DNA of 64,000 nt. Origin: Alligator mississippiensis. Its lineage: Eukaryota; Chordata; Crocodylia; Alligatoridae. The stretch is taken from NCBI RefSeq assembly GCF_030867095.1, contig NC_081826.1, positions 38,790,001-38,854,000 of the forward strand, in the 5' to 3' direction. Of the stretch, positions 49,856 to 62,533 are shown piece after piece. The translations under genes were made by a program, and so were the position numbers. The notes under the pieces were generated by a model, which did not search any database, had not been told where the DNA came from, and worked only from the letters and a program-made list of their open reading frames with translations. Numbering within the stretch: the stretch's first letter is position 1; every line of letters begins with the position of its first letter.

Positions 49856-50660
49856 CGGGGGTGGACAAAATACTGCCTGCGGGCCGGATTTGGCCCACGA
49901 GGCCATTCTATCTGGCCCGTGGGGCTCCTAAAAAACTTTAGAAAAAAAATATTTCTCTGCCCTTGGTTCCTGTCAAAAATGCAGGAAGCAAGGGCAGTAG
50001 GACCCAGAGGAAGCCCGGTGGGCTCTAACAACTGCGGGGCCCACCTGGCCTCGCCTCCCAGCCGGGGTTCTGGGCTGTGATCATGTGGCTGACCTGTGCG
50101 GGAAGCTCGGGTAAGTGGGTGGCGGGGGACCACAGGCAGGGAAGGCATGCAGGGGTGGAAGCAGACCCTCCCCGCCCCATGCCCGGTGCCCCGCGCTGCA
50201 GATGCTTTCAGCCTGCGTGGGGCTGCCTGTGCGCACTCCGGACAGCCCCATGCAGGCTGCGAGCGCCTGCAGTGTCGGGCACCGCGTGTGGGAGGGGCCA
50301 CTTCCCCCCCCGCGCTCAGCTGTTCCCCGGCCTCCTTCCCTGCAGGGAGAAAAGCGGCTCCTCACCTACCCCATGGCCGGTGGCTTGCACTGCAGGCACT
50401 CGCAGCGCGCACAGGCACAGGCAGCACCAGGCCGGCTGCGAGGGGCTACAGCGCGGGGCGCCGGGCATAGGGCAGGCGAGGGGCTGATTTCTCCTCCCCC
50501 CACGCTCAGCACCAGCCTGTAACCCAGCCCCACTGCCAGGCTGGCAGTGGGGTGGGTTACAAGCTGGTGCTGAGTGCGGGGAAAAGCGGCCCCTCTCCCG
50601 CCCCATGGCCAGCGCCTTGCGCTGCAGCCACCTGCAGCCCGCGTGAGGCGTGTGGGAATT
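49856..50660 (-). mobile_element. GC-rich hAT-like element, minus copy, far end unclear
   Basis: Begins GGGGGTGGACAAAATACTGC and GGGCCGGATTTGGCCCACGA, the reverse of the right end at 55089. It also shares TTTCTCTGCCCTTGGTTCCT and the palindromic GCTGGTGCTGAG modules. A CAGGGGTGTCAAGTG end of another element lies just left at 49822. Confidence 0.65.
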
Positions 50661-52494
50661 TTTTCCTCCTGGTAAGCATCCCTGATTAAGGAAAATATCT
50701 TTTGACATTTTTAGGACAGTTGAAAATTAACCTGCATTCAAGGAGTTTATTTTTTTCTAAATTAAAAAGCCAAGAATAGAGGAGCCATGAAGTAAGCTTA
50801 TAGACTCTGTAACCTTTAGAAAGAGGTTAACTTGAGAGAGGAAAAATCACGTTCTTACAATTTATAAGGAGCTTTGCCTTCCTCCCCTTAATACTTGGTA
50901 TGCTGTAGCGGTTATGTGCTCTGTAGATGAGAGAAACAATTTCTCTGCTGCCATCTATTGATTAATTAAAAGAAGAGGAAGAATAAGCCAGACTTGACTT
51001 TCACCAGCGATGAGCACTTTTGCATAGTGGGTAACTTGTTGGTTTTTATTATAGTTCATTTAAGTTTTGGCTGTTGTTGTGTGACTCAAGGGCAATGGAA
51101 CTATACCTAAAATGTTCTGAGCAAGAGCTCACGATAACCTATCCTCAGCCATCCCATCTTACTAATGAGAAAGAGGAAATGTGTTCCTATGAGGAGTGAA
51201 TCTCGGGTAACAGAAAGTCTGATCAACATTTTTATATCTGACTGCTTCCTGGCCACTTTCAAGCTCCTCGGAGTAACAACAACAATGAAGGAACGTCAGT
51301 AAGAACCTGGAATAGATGCTGCCCAGTATCTCCAGAATTTTAATTATTATAGTTTAAACTAGGATTGAAGTGACAGCATCGTGAGGGGAAAGGCAGAAGT
51401 GGCATGGTAGTCTCTCTTCAAAGAAGCATTTCCCCCTACCAGAGGACTCGAGATGGACCTGCTTAGTATGTTCCCTAATAGTATTCCCAGCCATCCCAGA
51501 AGCTGGGATGCAGAAGGGAAACCCACCCATGCACCAATTGCCATCCTGAACTAAGCCCAGCTCATTTGCAGCCCAGCTGGAATGGAGTAAGGGGAGCAAG
51601 GATACCTGCAAGGAGCAGACAGCAAGGATACCTGCAGTAGCAAGTGGCCACAAACTGTGTGGGATGCACTGGATGGTAAGGAGTAGGGAGTGAGGTGCTT
51701 GAAGGACATTCTTTCTCATGGACAAAGGGAGAAACAGCAGCATTACCCAGAACAATATGGGGTAAATGATGTCTTACTATTGGCAGAAATGTTTGGCTGT
51801 TGGTTAATTCTGCTATTCTTTCCCAAATGAATGCTGGGTTCCTTTTTATCTTATGGGGTTGTCTATGTTTATACATACACTTGTTCCTTGTGGGAGGGGA
51901 AACATTACCTATTAAGAATGCCCCGGGAAAGTGTTTAGTTTTCCAAGGTTTCTGAAAGAGGGCTTAAGGCAGTGGTGTGTATTAATTCTACGAAGAATGC
52001 TTAGTTCTTTGAATTTATCCTTGGCTGCTGCCAACAAAACATGCCAGGAAAAACTGCACATACTTTACCCATCTTTTCCAGTTCTCTGGAGCAACAGTCA
52101 TAAGCCTCAAGTGGTTTTGGTGAGGGAAAATGATCAGAGTCTTTGAAGCCATTTCAATCTTGTTTTGCTGACAGGAATGCAAGAGCTCAGAGAAATCCAA
52201 GCAATAAATCTTCACAAATTGTTTCTAGCACATAGACTAGCACACAGACTTTCTGTTAGTGGTGCCTGGTTTAGATTGCTGTTACCAGTTGAGATATTTT
52301 GTGTTGCATCAAAATTATTCTGTTCTCAAATAGGATTTACTTACAGAGCTCAACATTCTCCCTCAAATGGGACTGATAAGCTCTTAGATCTGCTCATTCC
52401 CAACAGGTGTTCTAGCAGACTAACTCTTCAGTCTTCATTGTGCTTTTGTAAAACAGTGTTCAGAGATGTTGTATTTACAAAGTTGGGGAAGTTG
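50661..52494. other. Intergenic, nothing recognised
   Basis: AT-rich sequence downstream of FBXO43. Short frames on both strands lack any family likeness. Confidence 0.5.
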
Positions 52495-53480
52495 GGACTG
52501 GAGGGGATCTCCTGGATCGATGAGCCCAGTCTCCTGTAATTGCAGGCAATCTTGTTGTATCATCCCTTTGACAAGCTGATCAAGTCTCCTCTTAAAAGTA
52601 TTTGGGATTTTTTTTGCCCCATTACTCTTGGGCCCACTCTACACATTATAGGTATCACACAATTAATTGGTTTATTGCACAATTACCTTCAGACCAGCTG
52701 AATGTGCAAAGTAGCTATCACACCATAAACAGCTCCAACAAATGATAAAGTTAGACCTTGAAAATGTGTACTAACTTTAGAGCTGGTTGCTGTTGAGCTT
52801 TAATTTGCATGTGTAGCAGGGTCTCCCTTCAGCTAGGGTGCACTATGCTCAGCAGGGACCAAGAGTCCTGCAACTGAGGAGATTTTCAGCTGCAGCAGCT
52901 GTGGACTCTGGGTCCCAGCTGCAGCTCACAGCTGTGGATGGGTCCCTGCAGCATGCCTCCCAGTGCTGGGATACTCCAGCAGCCATCGGTCAAAGCTGCA
53001 ATCTCCCAGCCCCAGGGATTTCAGCACCCACGGGGCTGGAAGATCACACCAGCTTTGTTTCTTAGCTGTAGGGGTGCATGGGCTGCCCCCATGACTGGAA
53101 GCCCTTTCAGCTGAGGGGGCTCTCAGCTTCAGGAGTTTGCTTCTTGCCAGTGTAGGGGGAGCCCCTGCACCAGCAATAAGACTCAGTGGGATCTAATGCA
53201 TGATCCCACAATTGCACCTCCTGCCATGTATGCACATTCATGTGGATTGCACATGAGATGGCACCTCTTCCTGAACATAGAGGGGGCCTTATTTAAAACT
53301 TATTGCAGAACTCACCACTCTGATAGTTAGATACATTCTTTTAATTTCCAGCCTAATTTTATTTAAAGGTCAGTTTATGCCCTCTCACTTTTGCCAACGT
53401 TAAGAACTTGGACAGCCCTCCCCTTTCCCTGGTGTTTAAATCCTAGCTAAATTTAAGCAGCAATCTTATTTCTGGGGTAC
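52495..53480 (-). mobile_element. Old CR1 fragment interrupted by a DNA element
   Basis: CTGGAGGGGATCTCCTGGAT up to AGTATTTGGGATTTT and, further on, TTTTAATTTCCAGCCTAATT with GGTCAGTTTATGCCC are two parts of one minus-strand CR1 3' end. Between them (about 52628-53290) lies a separate element. Confidence 0.6.
52628..53290. mobile_element. Inverted-repeat element inside CR1
   Basis: GGGCCCACTCTACACATTAT on the left and, in reverse, GGCCCCCTCTATGTTCAGG on the right. The interior has CAGCTGCAGC-rich modules. Superfamily unknown. Confidence 0.45.
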
Positions 53481-53732
53481 ATGCCAATAAACTCTTTTAG
53501 ATCACAACATCAATATTAGTTATATTTTAAAAGAGAGCACATGCAGAACAGATGCATATGCCTCACTGCAGCAGTACAAAGTGGTATAGCTATATCCCCT
53601 GATATTCTTTGTTATGAATAGTAGACAAGGACCAAAAGTGGGCTATTAACTCAAATGCCATCTAACCATCTCATATTTAAATGCGTCTTCTGTTAATGCT
53701 TGAACAATATATTAAAAAGTGTTTATATAGCA

Positions 53733-55089
53733 CAGGGGCAGGCAATTATTTTGGGCGGAGGGCCACTTACCCAGTTTTGGCAGGCTGTCTAGGGCTGCGT
53801 GGGTAGCTCCGCCTCTTGACAGGTGCCCCACCCCTTGGTTACCATCTTGGACCAATGTCCCAGGGCCAGCATCAGTGGGGCCAAGTGGGGCACAGGCTGG
53901 CAGGGGTCTTTGGAACCAGGTTGGGCTGCACCAGGAGGGAGAGGGGGAAGCTGGTAAGGTTCCATAGAGCCCCTGCTGGCTGGGACCCCACGCTCCTGCT
54001 ACCCTGCTCTGGGCCCCACTGGCACTGGTCCCAGGACACCAGTGCGGGCCCTGTGCTCCCACTGGCTCCGCGACCAGTCACACCCAGTGTCCCCCAGCCC
54101 CGTGGTACAGGTGGGGGGCAGCATACAACCCTGACCCTGCTTGCTGGCAGGGAGGAAGCTGGTGCTGAGTACGGGGAAAAGCAGCCCCTCGCCCACCCCA
54201 TGGCCGACGCTCCCTGCTGTAGGTGTTTGCAGCCCACGCGGGGCTCACTGGAGCAGGCACAGGCAGCCTCGTGGGCTGCAGTGCAGGGCACTGGCCATGG
54301 TGTGGGTGAGGGGCCGCTTTTCGCTGCACTCAGCACCAGCTTGTAACCCGCCCCACTTGCAGCCTGGCAGTGGGGCTGGGTTACAAGCTGGTGCTGAGCA
54401 TGGGGGGCGGAGAAAGCAGCCCCTCGCCTGCCCCATGCCCGGCACCCCGTGCTGCAGCTGCTCGCAACCGGCCTGGGGCTGCATGTGTCTGCTCCAGACA
54501 GCCCCGTGTGGGTTGTGAGCGTTTGCAGTGCAGGGTGCCGGCCGTGGGGTGGGTGAGGAGTCGCTTTTCTCCTTGCAGGAAAGGCGCCCAGGGAAAAGCT
54601 GAGCGTGGGTGGGAAGCAGCCCCTCCCACGCCCGATGCCACACACTGCAGGCGCTTGCAGCCTGCATGGGGCTGTCCGGAGCGGGCACAGGCAGTCCCAT
54701 GTGGGCTGCAAGCATCTGCAGCGTGGGGCAACGGGCGTGGGGCAGGGAGAGTCTGCTCCTCCCGCCCCCCCCCCCCCAGTGTTCCTTCCCTGCCTGGGGT
54801 CCCTCACCACCCACTTACCTGAGGTTCTGGCGCTGGGGCAGCCACCTGCTCCCAGCCCAGAAACCCTGCCTGGGGCTTCCAGCTGGAGGGCGGGGTGGGG
54901 TGGGCCCTGCTGTTGTTGGAGCCCACCGGGCTTCCCCTTGGTCCTACTGCCCTTGGTTCCTACATTTTTTACAGGAACCAAGGGCAGAGAAATATTAATT
55001 TTCTAATTTTTTTTTAGGGGTTCCAGAGCCTGGATAGAATGGCCTCGTGGGCCAAACCTGGCCCATGGGCCATATTTTGCCCACCCCTG
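53733..55089 (+). mobile_element. GC-rich hAT-like element built of palindromes
   Basis: CAGGGGCAGGCAATTATTTT...TTTTGCCCACCCCTG with 8-bp flanks ATATAGCA/ATACAGCA (7 of 8). The interior holds three successive inverted pairs of a GCTGGTGCTGAG...GCAGCCCCTCGCC module between about 54150 and 54770. A minus frame of 369 codons spans it but reads only through these repeats. Confidence 0.8.
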
Positions 55090-58000
55090 ATACAGCATGT
55101 TCAAGTCTTGAATATGCCTCTATCACTGTAGTTTAAAATTTAGTATCAGGTGATTTGTGTTATTAATAATAAAGCATATTATAATAGGATTATTAGATTC
55201 TTCAAATACCTTCATAACATACTTAGGAAGCCAACATTAAAAGCATATAGCAGCCTATTTTTGTACATACATTTGCACATTACTATTAGAGCTGTATTTC
55301 TTTGCATACTACATGCTGCCAAAAAAGACATGTCTGGTTTTTGGAAGGTGAAATGAGGGGAAAAAAATCTTTCCTTGAAAATACTGCTAAGTATAGTATT
55401 TTTGCAGGAAACACAGGTAGCTGCAGGGGGGTGGGGAAGCAAAAACAGGAAGAAACAAAACCTTGTGGCTTCTGTAAGCCCCCTAGTTCCAGGACCCAGC
55501 AGGCACTGTTGACTTCCCACGTGGCTGGAGAAGCAGGGCTAGGCAGTTTGGCTCAGTTAACCATGTCTGCTGAATTAGTTGAACTGCCCAGCCCTGTTTC
55601 AAGCTGCCTTTATCTGACTAAGCAGATGCTGCTGCCCACTTACCGGGTTCCAAAAGAGGGATCATGCAGTTCAGGTCATGCAGGATCAGGCCCTCAGTTC
55701 CCTGCATTTCCTCATTTAAGATGTGCCCCAATTTCCAGCAGCTAATTTTCAGGAAAAAAAGGTGTGACATATGCAAGTTACTACTTTCTTAAATGGGTAG
55801 ACTCTAGAGGACATAATCAGAGAACAATTGAGTTTTCTATGCTTAAGTGTTTCAGTCATTTAACTAAACACTAGGGGACATTCAGAACAGAAATAACTAA
55901 TTTAATATTTTAAAATCTCACACTTTTCATCTTTTTTCCTGTTTCTGTGAAATTCCTTGGTAATGTTTGGCTCAACAAAGCTATCACATAATATATTTTC
56001 CTTCTAACTTGTGATAAGTTGACTCTAGGTTTATGATGTACGTACTGGAACAAATCTTTTCGGAGGTAGTCTAATGGAGGTAGTGTTTTCTGATGTCACA
56101 TTCCAAAGTCAATTGGTACTTTCTCATACACTGTATTTTACAGAGGAATACTATGTTTGTTTAAAAAAGAGCGAAAACATTTCTATGAGTATTTTGACTA
56201 TCTCCTTCAGCCTAACTAGTGAGAGCGTTGCTTATAGAAATATGCATTATTTATACATTTCCCTGTAACTTTGTTGTGTTAGTGCTGCATCACTTTGGAA
56301 AGAGCAGTCTTTTACCACTGCTTACATCAAGATAGATCCTAGAGAGCTCCATTGTGCTGTGTTCCCATATGCATAAGAAAGAGACTAGCTTGTCAATTTA
56401 GAACATTCACTTTAGTATGAGTTTTATATGAACAAGTGTGCTAGAAATTTCAGATTCCTACCTTAAACAACTTATGGCTAGATCCACAAAAGGAACATGC
56501 ATATCTAAAATGGGACTTAAGCACCTAAATTCATCCTAAATCCTGGAACAAAAAGATAAAAGCCCTTCTGTTCTCCTTCTGCCTAGCCCTGGAGCTAAAT
56601 CCACAGGCACCTTAGTTTTCAGTGTTTAAGTTTCCCAGTTGTTATATGCTCTGCTTCTGTGAATGCCTAAAAGGGCCTCCGTCAGTGCATCTACATGAGA
56701 TGTTTGCTGTAGATGCCTAATTAGCTCTGCAGTAAAGTCTCAGCATCTACACATGCAGTGCAGAGCAAGAACAAATATGACTGTTAGCTTACTCAATTTG
56801 AAATTCAGTTATACCCTGTCATGAACAAAAGAGAGTGCATTTGAATAACTATACCACTAGAGGGTGCCAATGACCCTTCTGAAAAAAGGGAGCTGTTAAA
56901 TACTTATAATTTATTTTTTCTCCCTTGCATTCTCTTGAAAAGTATTTCAGTATTGAAAAGACTTTGTGTTTGTAACAGTACTTGCTCTGATATTGTTTAA
57001 AATATAACAAATGTCCTACTTTTATTTAAATTGTATTTTTATCTACTAATGTTTATAAGCAATGCCTAAAGTTACTATAACTGAGAGATTAGAGGGACAG
57101 TGTTTTTTCTGTGTTTTCTTTTCCCCACTGCGCACTTCAACATTTTGTCCACAGTTAGTTTAATAACAATTTCTTGGGGCAATAGTAGCAACAGAAAAGA
57201 GAAACTCCCTTTCCGTTCCCACCCTAGAGCCTTGGGGGCCTAATTCTGCTCTTTCACTAGGGAAAGTTTGTTGTACAACCAATCCCTGTAACTGAAAACA
57301 GAATCAAGAATTGCATTGTTTAATGTGTTTTACTTTTCTTAAAGCATGTGTGTATACGTCTAATAGGAATTTCATTTAATCTACATTTTGGCTGTTTCCC
57401 CTAAACATCTCTATGAAATGATATTACAAGCCTTATTATACTTGATATCTCACTGTGGAATAATCTCATTACCCTTTGCCACCAAGCTTACTATATTAAA
57501 GAGAGAAATTGGATTATTTATTTTTTGCTAAACCAGTATTGCCTTCCATCATATTTATAAATTTGTTTTTCTTGAAACAATTACAAACTATCTTGGATTG
57601 CTGTAGCATTTTCAGATATGCAAACATAATCTATCAATTACCCTCTTTCTCACTTCATGCGCTTAACTGTCTTAGTAACATATTCTTATAGCTTCACTAA
57701 CTGGATTTGGAAGCAATATAAACTATTTGCAGGTCTGAGGAACATTGAAGACTGTTTCCTGGATTTTGTTCCCTAAAAGTTGGTCACTTTATGTATGTCC
57801 ATTTTCTTTCTCTCTCTCCTTCAATGTCCTATTAAGTAGATGGCTTACACTTTCTTTTGTTATCCTTTTGCTCCTTGCAGATCCAGGAAACCCCTTTTTG
57901 TTGTACCTTCTGACATTTTTTTACTACTAGTACTGCATAGTTAATACAATTCCTTCTGTCCATAAGCAAAACTCACTAACTTCTAGAGTTCCATACACAT

Positions 58001-59651
58001 AAAGACTGCAGGACTAGCCTTTGTCCAGTTCTTTGACTTGTAATGAAAACAGCTTTTTTCAGATTTGTAAAATAACACCAGAAAGATGTGAATAATGCTG
58101 CACGTACATCTCTTCTGCCATTGCAAACTACCCAAACGTCACTGTTCTAGCTTTAACAACCAAATATCCTTGGTAACTTTGCAGTTCTTACTTCTTCAAA
58201 TGACTGTCCAGGCATATTTAATTTCTGCTGCATGTGTGCCCCAGGCATAGGATATTGGAATCTTTTGGCCTGCAGTGTCCAGAGCCATGCCTGTGCCCTG
58301 AATGACCCTACATGGTCCAACCTGGTGGCATAAGTCAAAATAGGCCTGACTATCCATCAGTTCCTTTTCACTGCATTTGACTGTGAGATGTATGCTCACA
58401 TTTTCCACTTTTCTGTGTACTACACAACTGCTAATTTTGTATATACATAGTTGTATAGTAATAATATTAGGAGAGTTAGTTTTGTAATATAATTAGTGTA
58501 AGGTTTTTATGTCCTTTGCCACCAATTTATATAAAGGTATTGGTGTGATAGATTTCCTGATACTCAAATTAACTGCAATCCAAAATATGTAATGTGCTTT
58601 AACGGAGTATCTATAGTCACCATAATCACTAGTAGGTATCAACTCCATTTTGTGCTTTCGGTACTAATCGATTGGAATTAATAGAGTAAACAAGGGGTGC
58701 CTGGTTCTTCTCTTCAATAAATCTAAGCACTAAAGGGAGACATGCACCAACTCTATTGTATTAGATAGCATCTCTGTCAGTGAACTATTGCTATAGTTCT
58801 AAATTAGATTCTAATTCTAATCTGGATGAGAGAGTTGTATTTTGAATCACCTTTCTTGAAGATGTCCAGCTACCAAAAGATGTGTTTGAAATGAAGAGGA
58901 TAAAGAATGAGAGAAAAGATAAATCCACTGTTTCAAAAAAGGTCTTTAAAGAGCTGTAGCAGTGGAGGGAGATGTTTGTAAGGACAATGAGAAGGCAAGG
59001 AGAAATTAACCTCCTCATACTTGCTCACCTGTTATGTTCCTGCCCATTCTCTTGCTTTACTGCTCTCCATCTGTTAGGTCCCTGGCACACATTACATTTA
59101 AGGTGCGATTCATGTGTTTATCGCACCATAAATAGTAGAAGTGCTACATGTGAAGCTGATTTATGGCATTGTAAAGTGGCACACCAGTCACAAAGATATT
59201 GCACAAAATATGTGGAACATCTTTATGGCTCATTTGTATGGTGTCATAATTTGAATGTGCTTGCCCATGAATAGCATGTCAAAGGAAATGCTGACAATCA
59301 GTTAATTGGGATGATTAGCATTGGGGCAGCCCTGGTCTTGATGCTGAAAATGGGCTGCTGAGGGGATAGGATGCAATGGCCTGGTGGGGCGGGGGGATGA
59401 GAGGAGGAGGCTGAGGATTTTATCCTGCTAGGAACTTGGCAGCCCCCAAGCACAGAAGCCTTTCCTGCCTCATGGGGGCTGCAGGGTAAGTGTCACGGGA
59501 CAACCCTCTGTGAAAGGTGTATGTCACAGGATCAACTTCCATGAAGGGTCTACCTCCCTCTGGGAGGGACACCTCTCACTTTCCCACCATGCCTTACTTG
59601 TTATAATAAAGATAAGAAGGAGTCAATGGTGTCCCAGGAGGTTACTCAGGG
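55090..59651. other. Intergenic, AT-rich, no gene recognised
   Basis: No exon with family likeness on either strand. A CATCTACAYGNGAT/TGTAGATGCC palindromic stretch at 56690-56760 and a GCACCATAAATAG block at 59120 look like old DNA-element ends. RGS22 would be expected further right by human order but was not seen. Confidence 0.45.
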
Positions 59652-60589
59652 TGTGATGTCCTGATGATCTGGGGCTCCACCTCCCCTACACCCCACCCAC
59701 ACATCACCTGACAACAACGTGTGGGCCATGATTCCCGGATAGTGCTTGGGAAGCGGCCGCAGTTGCGTGTCGAGCGGGGCACTGGGTGGTGACACCAACC
59801 CAGACACGCTCGGGGATGCCAGGTGTGCGAGAGAGAGATATAAAGGGGCGCGATACTGAGACAAATGGTAGGTGGAGAAAATTGATAAGTTTACTTACGA
59901 GCCAACAAGATGATTAACGAGTTGAAGTAACTTGATGAATACAGGAACTAATTACAAGAACTATTTACAGTAGCAGGTGGACACAGACGACGTGGTGCAG
60001 GTAAAACAAACGAACAACTGATGGGTAGCAGCGAGTGACAAGTAAGGTGTAGTCGTGAAGGTCGACTGCAGCCGAAAGTAATAGCAATACAAGTATGATG
60101 CCTGGCTGAGCAACACACAGGACGTTCCGGATTGCGTGTGGTCTAGCTGTAAGCTGTAGCAGCCTATGCTAGTAATCTAGCTAGAAGCCTAGGGGTCTGT
60201 CCAGACGACGAGACAGGTGATCAGGCTGTCTTTTAGGTCTGATTCCAAGGACTGGAGTCTGGGAGCGTCTGGGGACCCACGCTAAGGCGCGCAGTCCCCT
60301 TTATAAACTCCCTAGCCAATCAGGGTCCCCCCTTGATGGAACACTCTGGAGGCCTCAGCATGCTGGTCCAGCCAGTCATGCTCTAGGGGTAACTCCTGAC
60401 TGGTTAGGCTATAGGCGATCACGCACTGTCCGCATGATAGTGCAGGTTAAGGTCACATTCCTCCGCCACTGTGTCACTGAATGTCACTCACAGGTAGCCA
60501 TGTCACTTAATGTCTCAAACAACAATCTGGTGGAGTCACATCACCTCCTGACACAACACAGCTATGTGTGGTCCCCTTGGTTAGTGACA
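59652..60589 (-). mobile_element. Solo LTR, minus strand (fossil)
   Basis: 938 bp with TGT...ACA ends and a perfect 6-bp duplication TCAGGG at 59646-59651 and 60590-60595. On the minus strand a CCAAT-type box (CTGATTGGCT) precedes TTTATAAAGG near 60300, the order of an LTR promoter, about 290 bases from the LTR start. A 6-bp duplication is common for class II ERVs, but the family is not proven. Confidence 0.6.
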
Positions 60590-60595
60590 TCAGGG

Positions 60596-62322
60596 TCCCA
60601 CAGCTCAACTGCTCTGACAGGATGTCTCTCCAGCGTTTGGCCCAGGAAATAAAATGTGTAATTGTCTCAAAATAATAAGTGTCCCTATGGATGAACTGGG
60701 TTGCCCTTTTCCTTAGGCACAACCCCTTAGGGGCACTCTATCTCTTGGGCTAAGGATGCCTCCTGCCTTTATTTCAGGACAGGCTGGTCTGGCGAGCTGA
60801 GTCTGCCTGCCTTCGAGTTTGGGGCTTCTCTGTAGCCCCTTTATTCCCCAGCTCAGCTAGGGACTCCCTGCCCCTTATTCGCCCCAGCTCTTCTTCCCAG
60901 GGCCCTCTCTTAAGGGTAAGTACAGGCCTACCAGTGTTCTCTATCTCTTGCTCACTCCTCCCTGCTGGCTCTGTCCCCTCTTTATATTTCCTGGCTCATC
61001 ATAGCTGTTTGACATCATCTGTGGGGTGCCTGCCTAGCTGGATGATGCAAGAGCTAATAAAATGCCATGGTGGTGGAGTTTGTTGCTCCCCATCAGTCTG
61101 CTGTGTCTCTGCAGGTAAGTGTATTTGGAGCCTGGTCTCAGCCAGGCTCCACTGTGCCAGAGCTTGGCCCCTGGCTTCTGACTTCACACAGCAGCACTGA
61201 GCAGACCCTTCTATCAGGACTGCTCTGTCATAGTAAGGCACTTTAAAAAGCAGGATCATGGGGAGCTCTGGGGTTTCCCACAACCAGGCAGGTTGAATAT
61301 GCAAGGAGTTGCAGAACAAGACACTTTAGAATGCTTTTCACTTTAAAAGCAAGGCACTTTAGGCATCCTTGCACATGGAGACCGTGAGTTTGGGGAGCCT
61401 CTGCGCACAGTTTTTAAAGGTCCTGGTGCACCAGAACCCTAGAACTGAGGAGAAGACTCCTGATCTGGGGGTCCCAGTACCCCAGGACCTTTAAAAAGCA
61501 GGGCTGTAGCTCAGCTGTACACATAGATGCCAAGTACATGGGAGTATGGGCCCTCCCGGAAAGAGGGCTGTCACCTGAAATGTGTAAAACTTTCCACATG
61601 TCCATCATCTGAGCCCCCACCCCCCCAGCAAAGATAAAAGTCTGTGCCTATGGCTACACACATGTTTTTAGACATCCACTGAGACCTTAGGATTGGGAAA
61701 AGGATCTCTGATCCTGGGCCCCAGCAGGGAGCCCATAGATTCGTAGGTGCCAGGTAAAGGGGGTTATCGACTCTCCTCATCCAGCTCTTACAAACCAATG
61801 CCCCGGACTCCCTGCTGCAGAAGTATGACTGGGTCCTGGTCCTGCCATGCACATGTGATATGGCAGGAGGTGTGACTGTTGTGATCAGGAATTAGATCCC
61901 ATTGCACCATTAAGTGAACCTTTGCCAGGAACCTTAGTTTTGTATGTAACAAAACTGCTGAACAACCCCTTATCACCACTCCGAAAGTCCACCTTAAAAC
62001 CTAATTTTCTCCTCCTAAATATCTCCTTCTCAATAACCTCTCCATCACCTTCCAGGTTCTGAACTTGTTTTATATGATGCCTTGTGTTTATCCTGTCTAA
62101 GAGACTATATACTATTCAGGGCTAGAACCTATTTTTAATGTATGGCTTGACAGGGCTGTATCAATATTTAACAGCAACAACCACAACCATCAAAATGACA
62201 ATAATCAAGGTGGAAATATGGAAAGAGAAAAGAGGAGGGAACAAGGGAAGGAACTACTTTTTATAGCTGTCACCTGATGTGTTTTCCCCAGGGAAAAGAA
62301 AGGATGGCACGTTATTGTTATA
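60596..62322. other. Intergenic, nothing recognised
   Basis: Mixed composition, several short frames without likeness. No promoter or exon signal judged reliable. Confidence 0.45.
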
Positions 62323-62533
62323 TTAGCTGAAACCCGCAAAACACTTGCAATTAACTTTTTATTGCAATACAGGATTTTTAGTTATCCTTTGACCAAATAC
62401 TTTTAACAGAATCAAAACTTCTCACCCTCGAAAAGGCTACATAAAGCTGTCTATATGTAAACACAGGCTTAGGAATATAAATACATATTCTCTCAAAAAT
62501 CTGACCTTGAGACTTTATAGTCATAGAATAAGA
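62323..62533 (-). mobile_element. Helitron 3' remnant with helicase end
   Basis: Minus frame 62524-62378 encodes MTIKSQGQIFERICIYIPKP followed by VFTYRQLYVAFSRVRSFDSV, the last motifs of a Pif1-type Helitron helicase (SQGQ and QLYVAxSR). About 50 bases later comes CTAA before T at 62323, a possible Helitron end. The Rep domain and most of the helicase are missing. Confidence 0.75.

Noticed and set aside
53872-54981. Longest open frame outside known genes (369 codons, minus strand)
   Set aside because: It reads through the palindromic GC-rich core of a hAT-like element; overlapping frames are open on both strands and the residues repeat with the DNA module. No family likeness.
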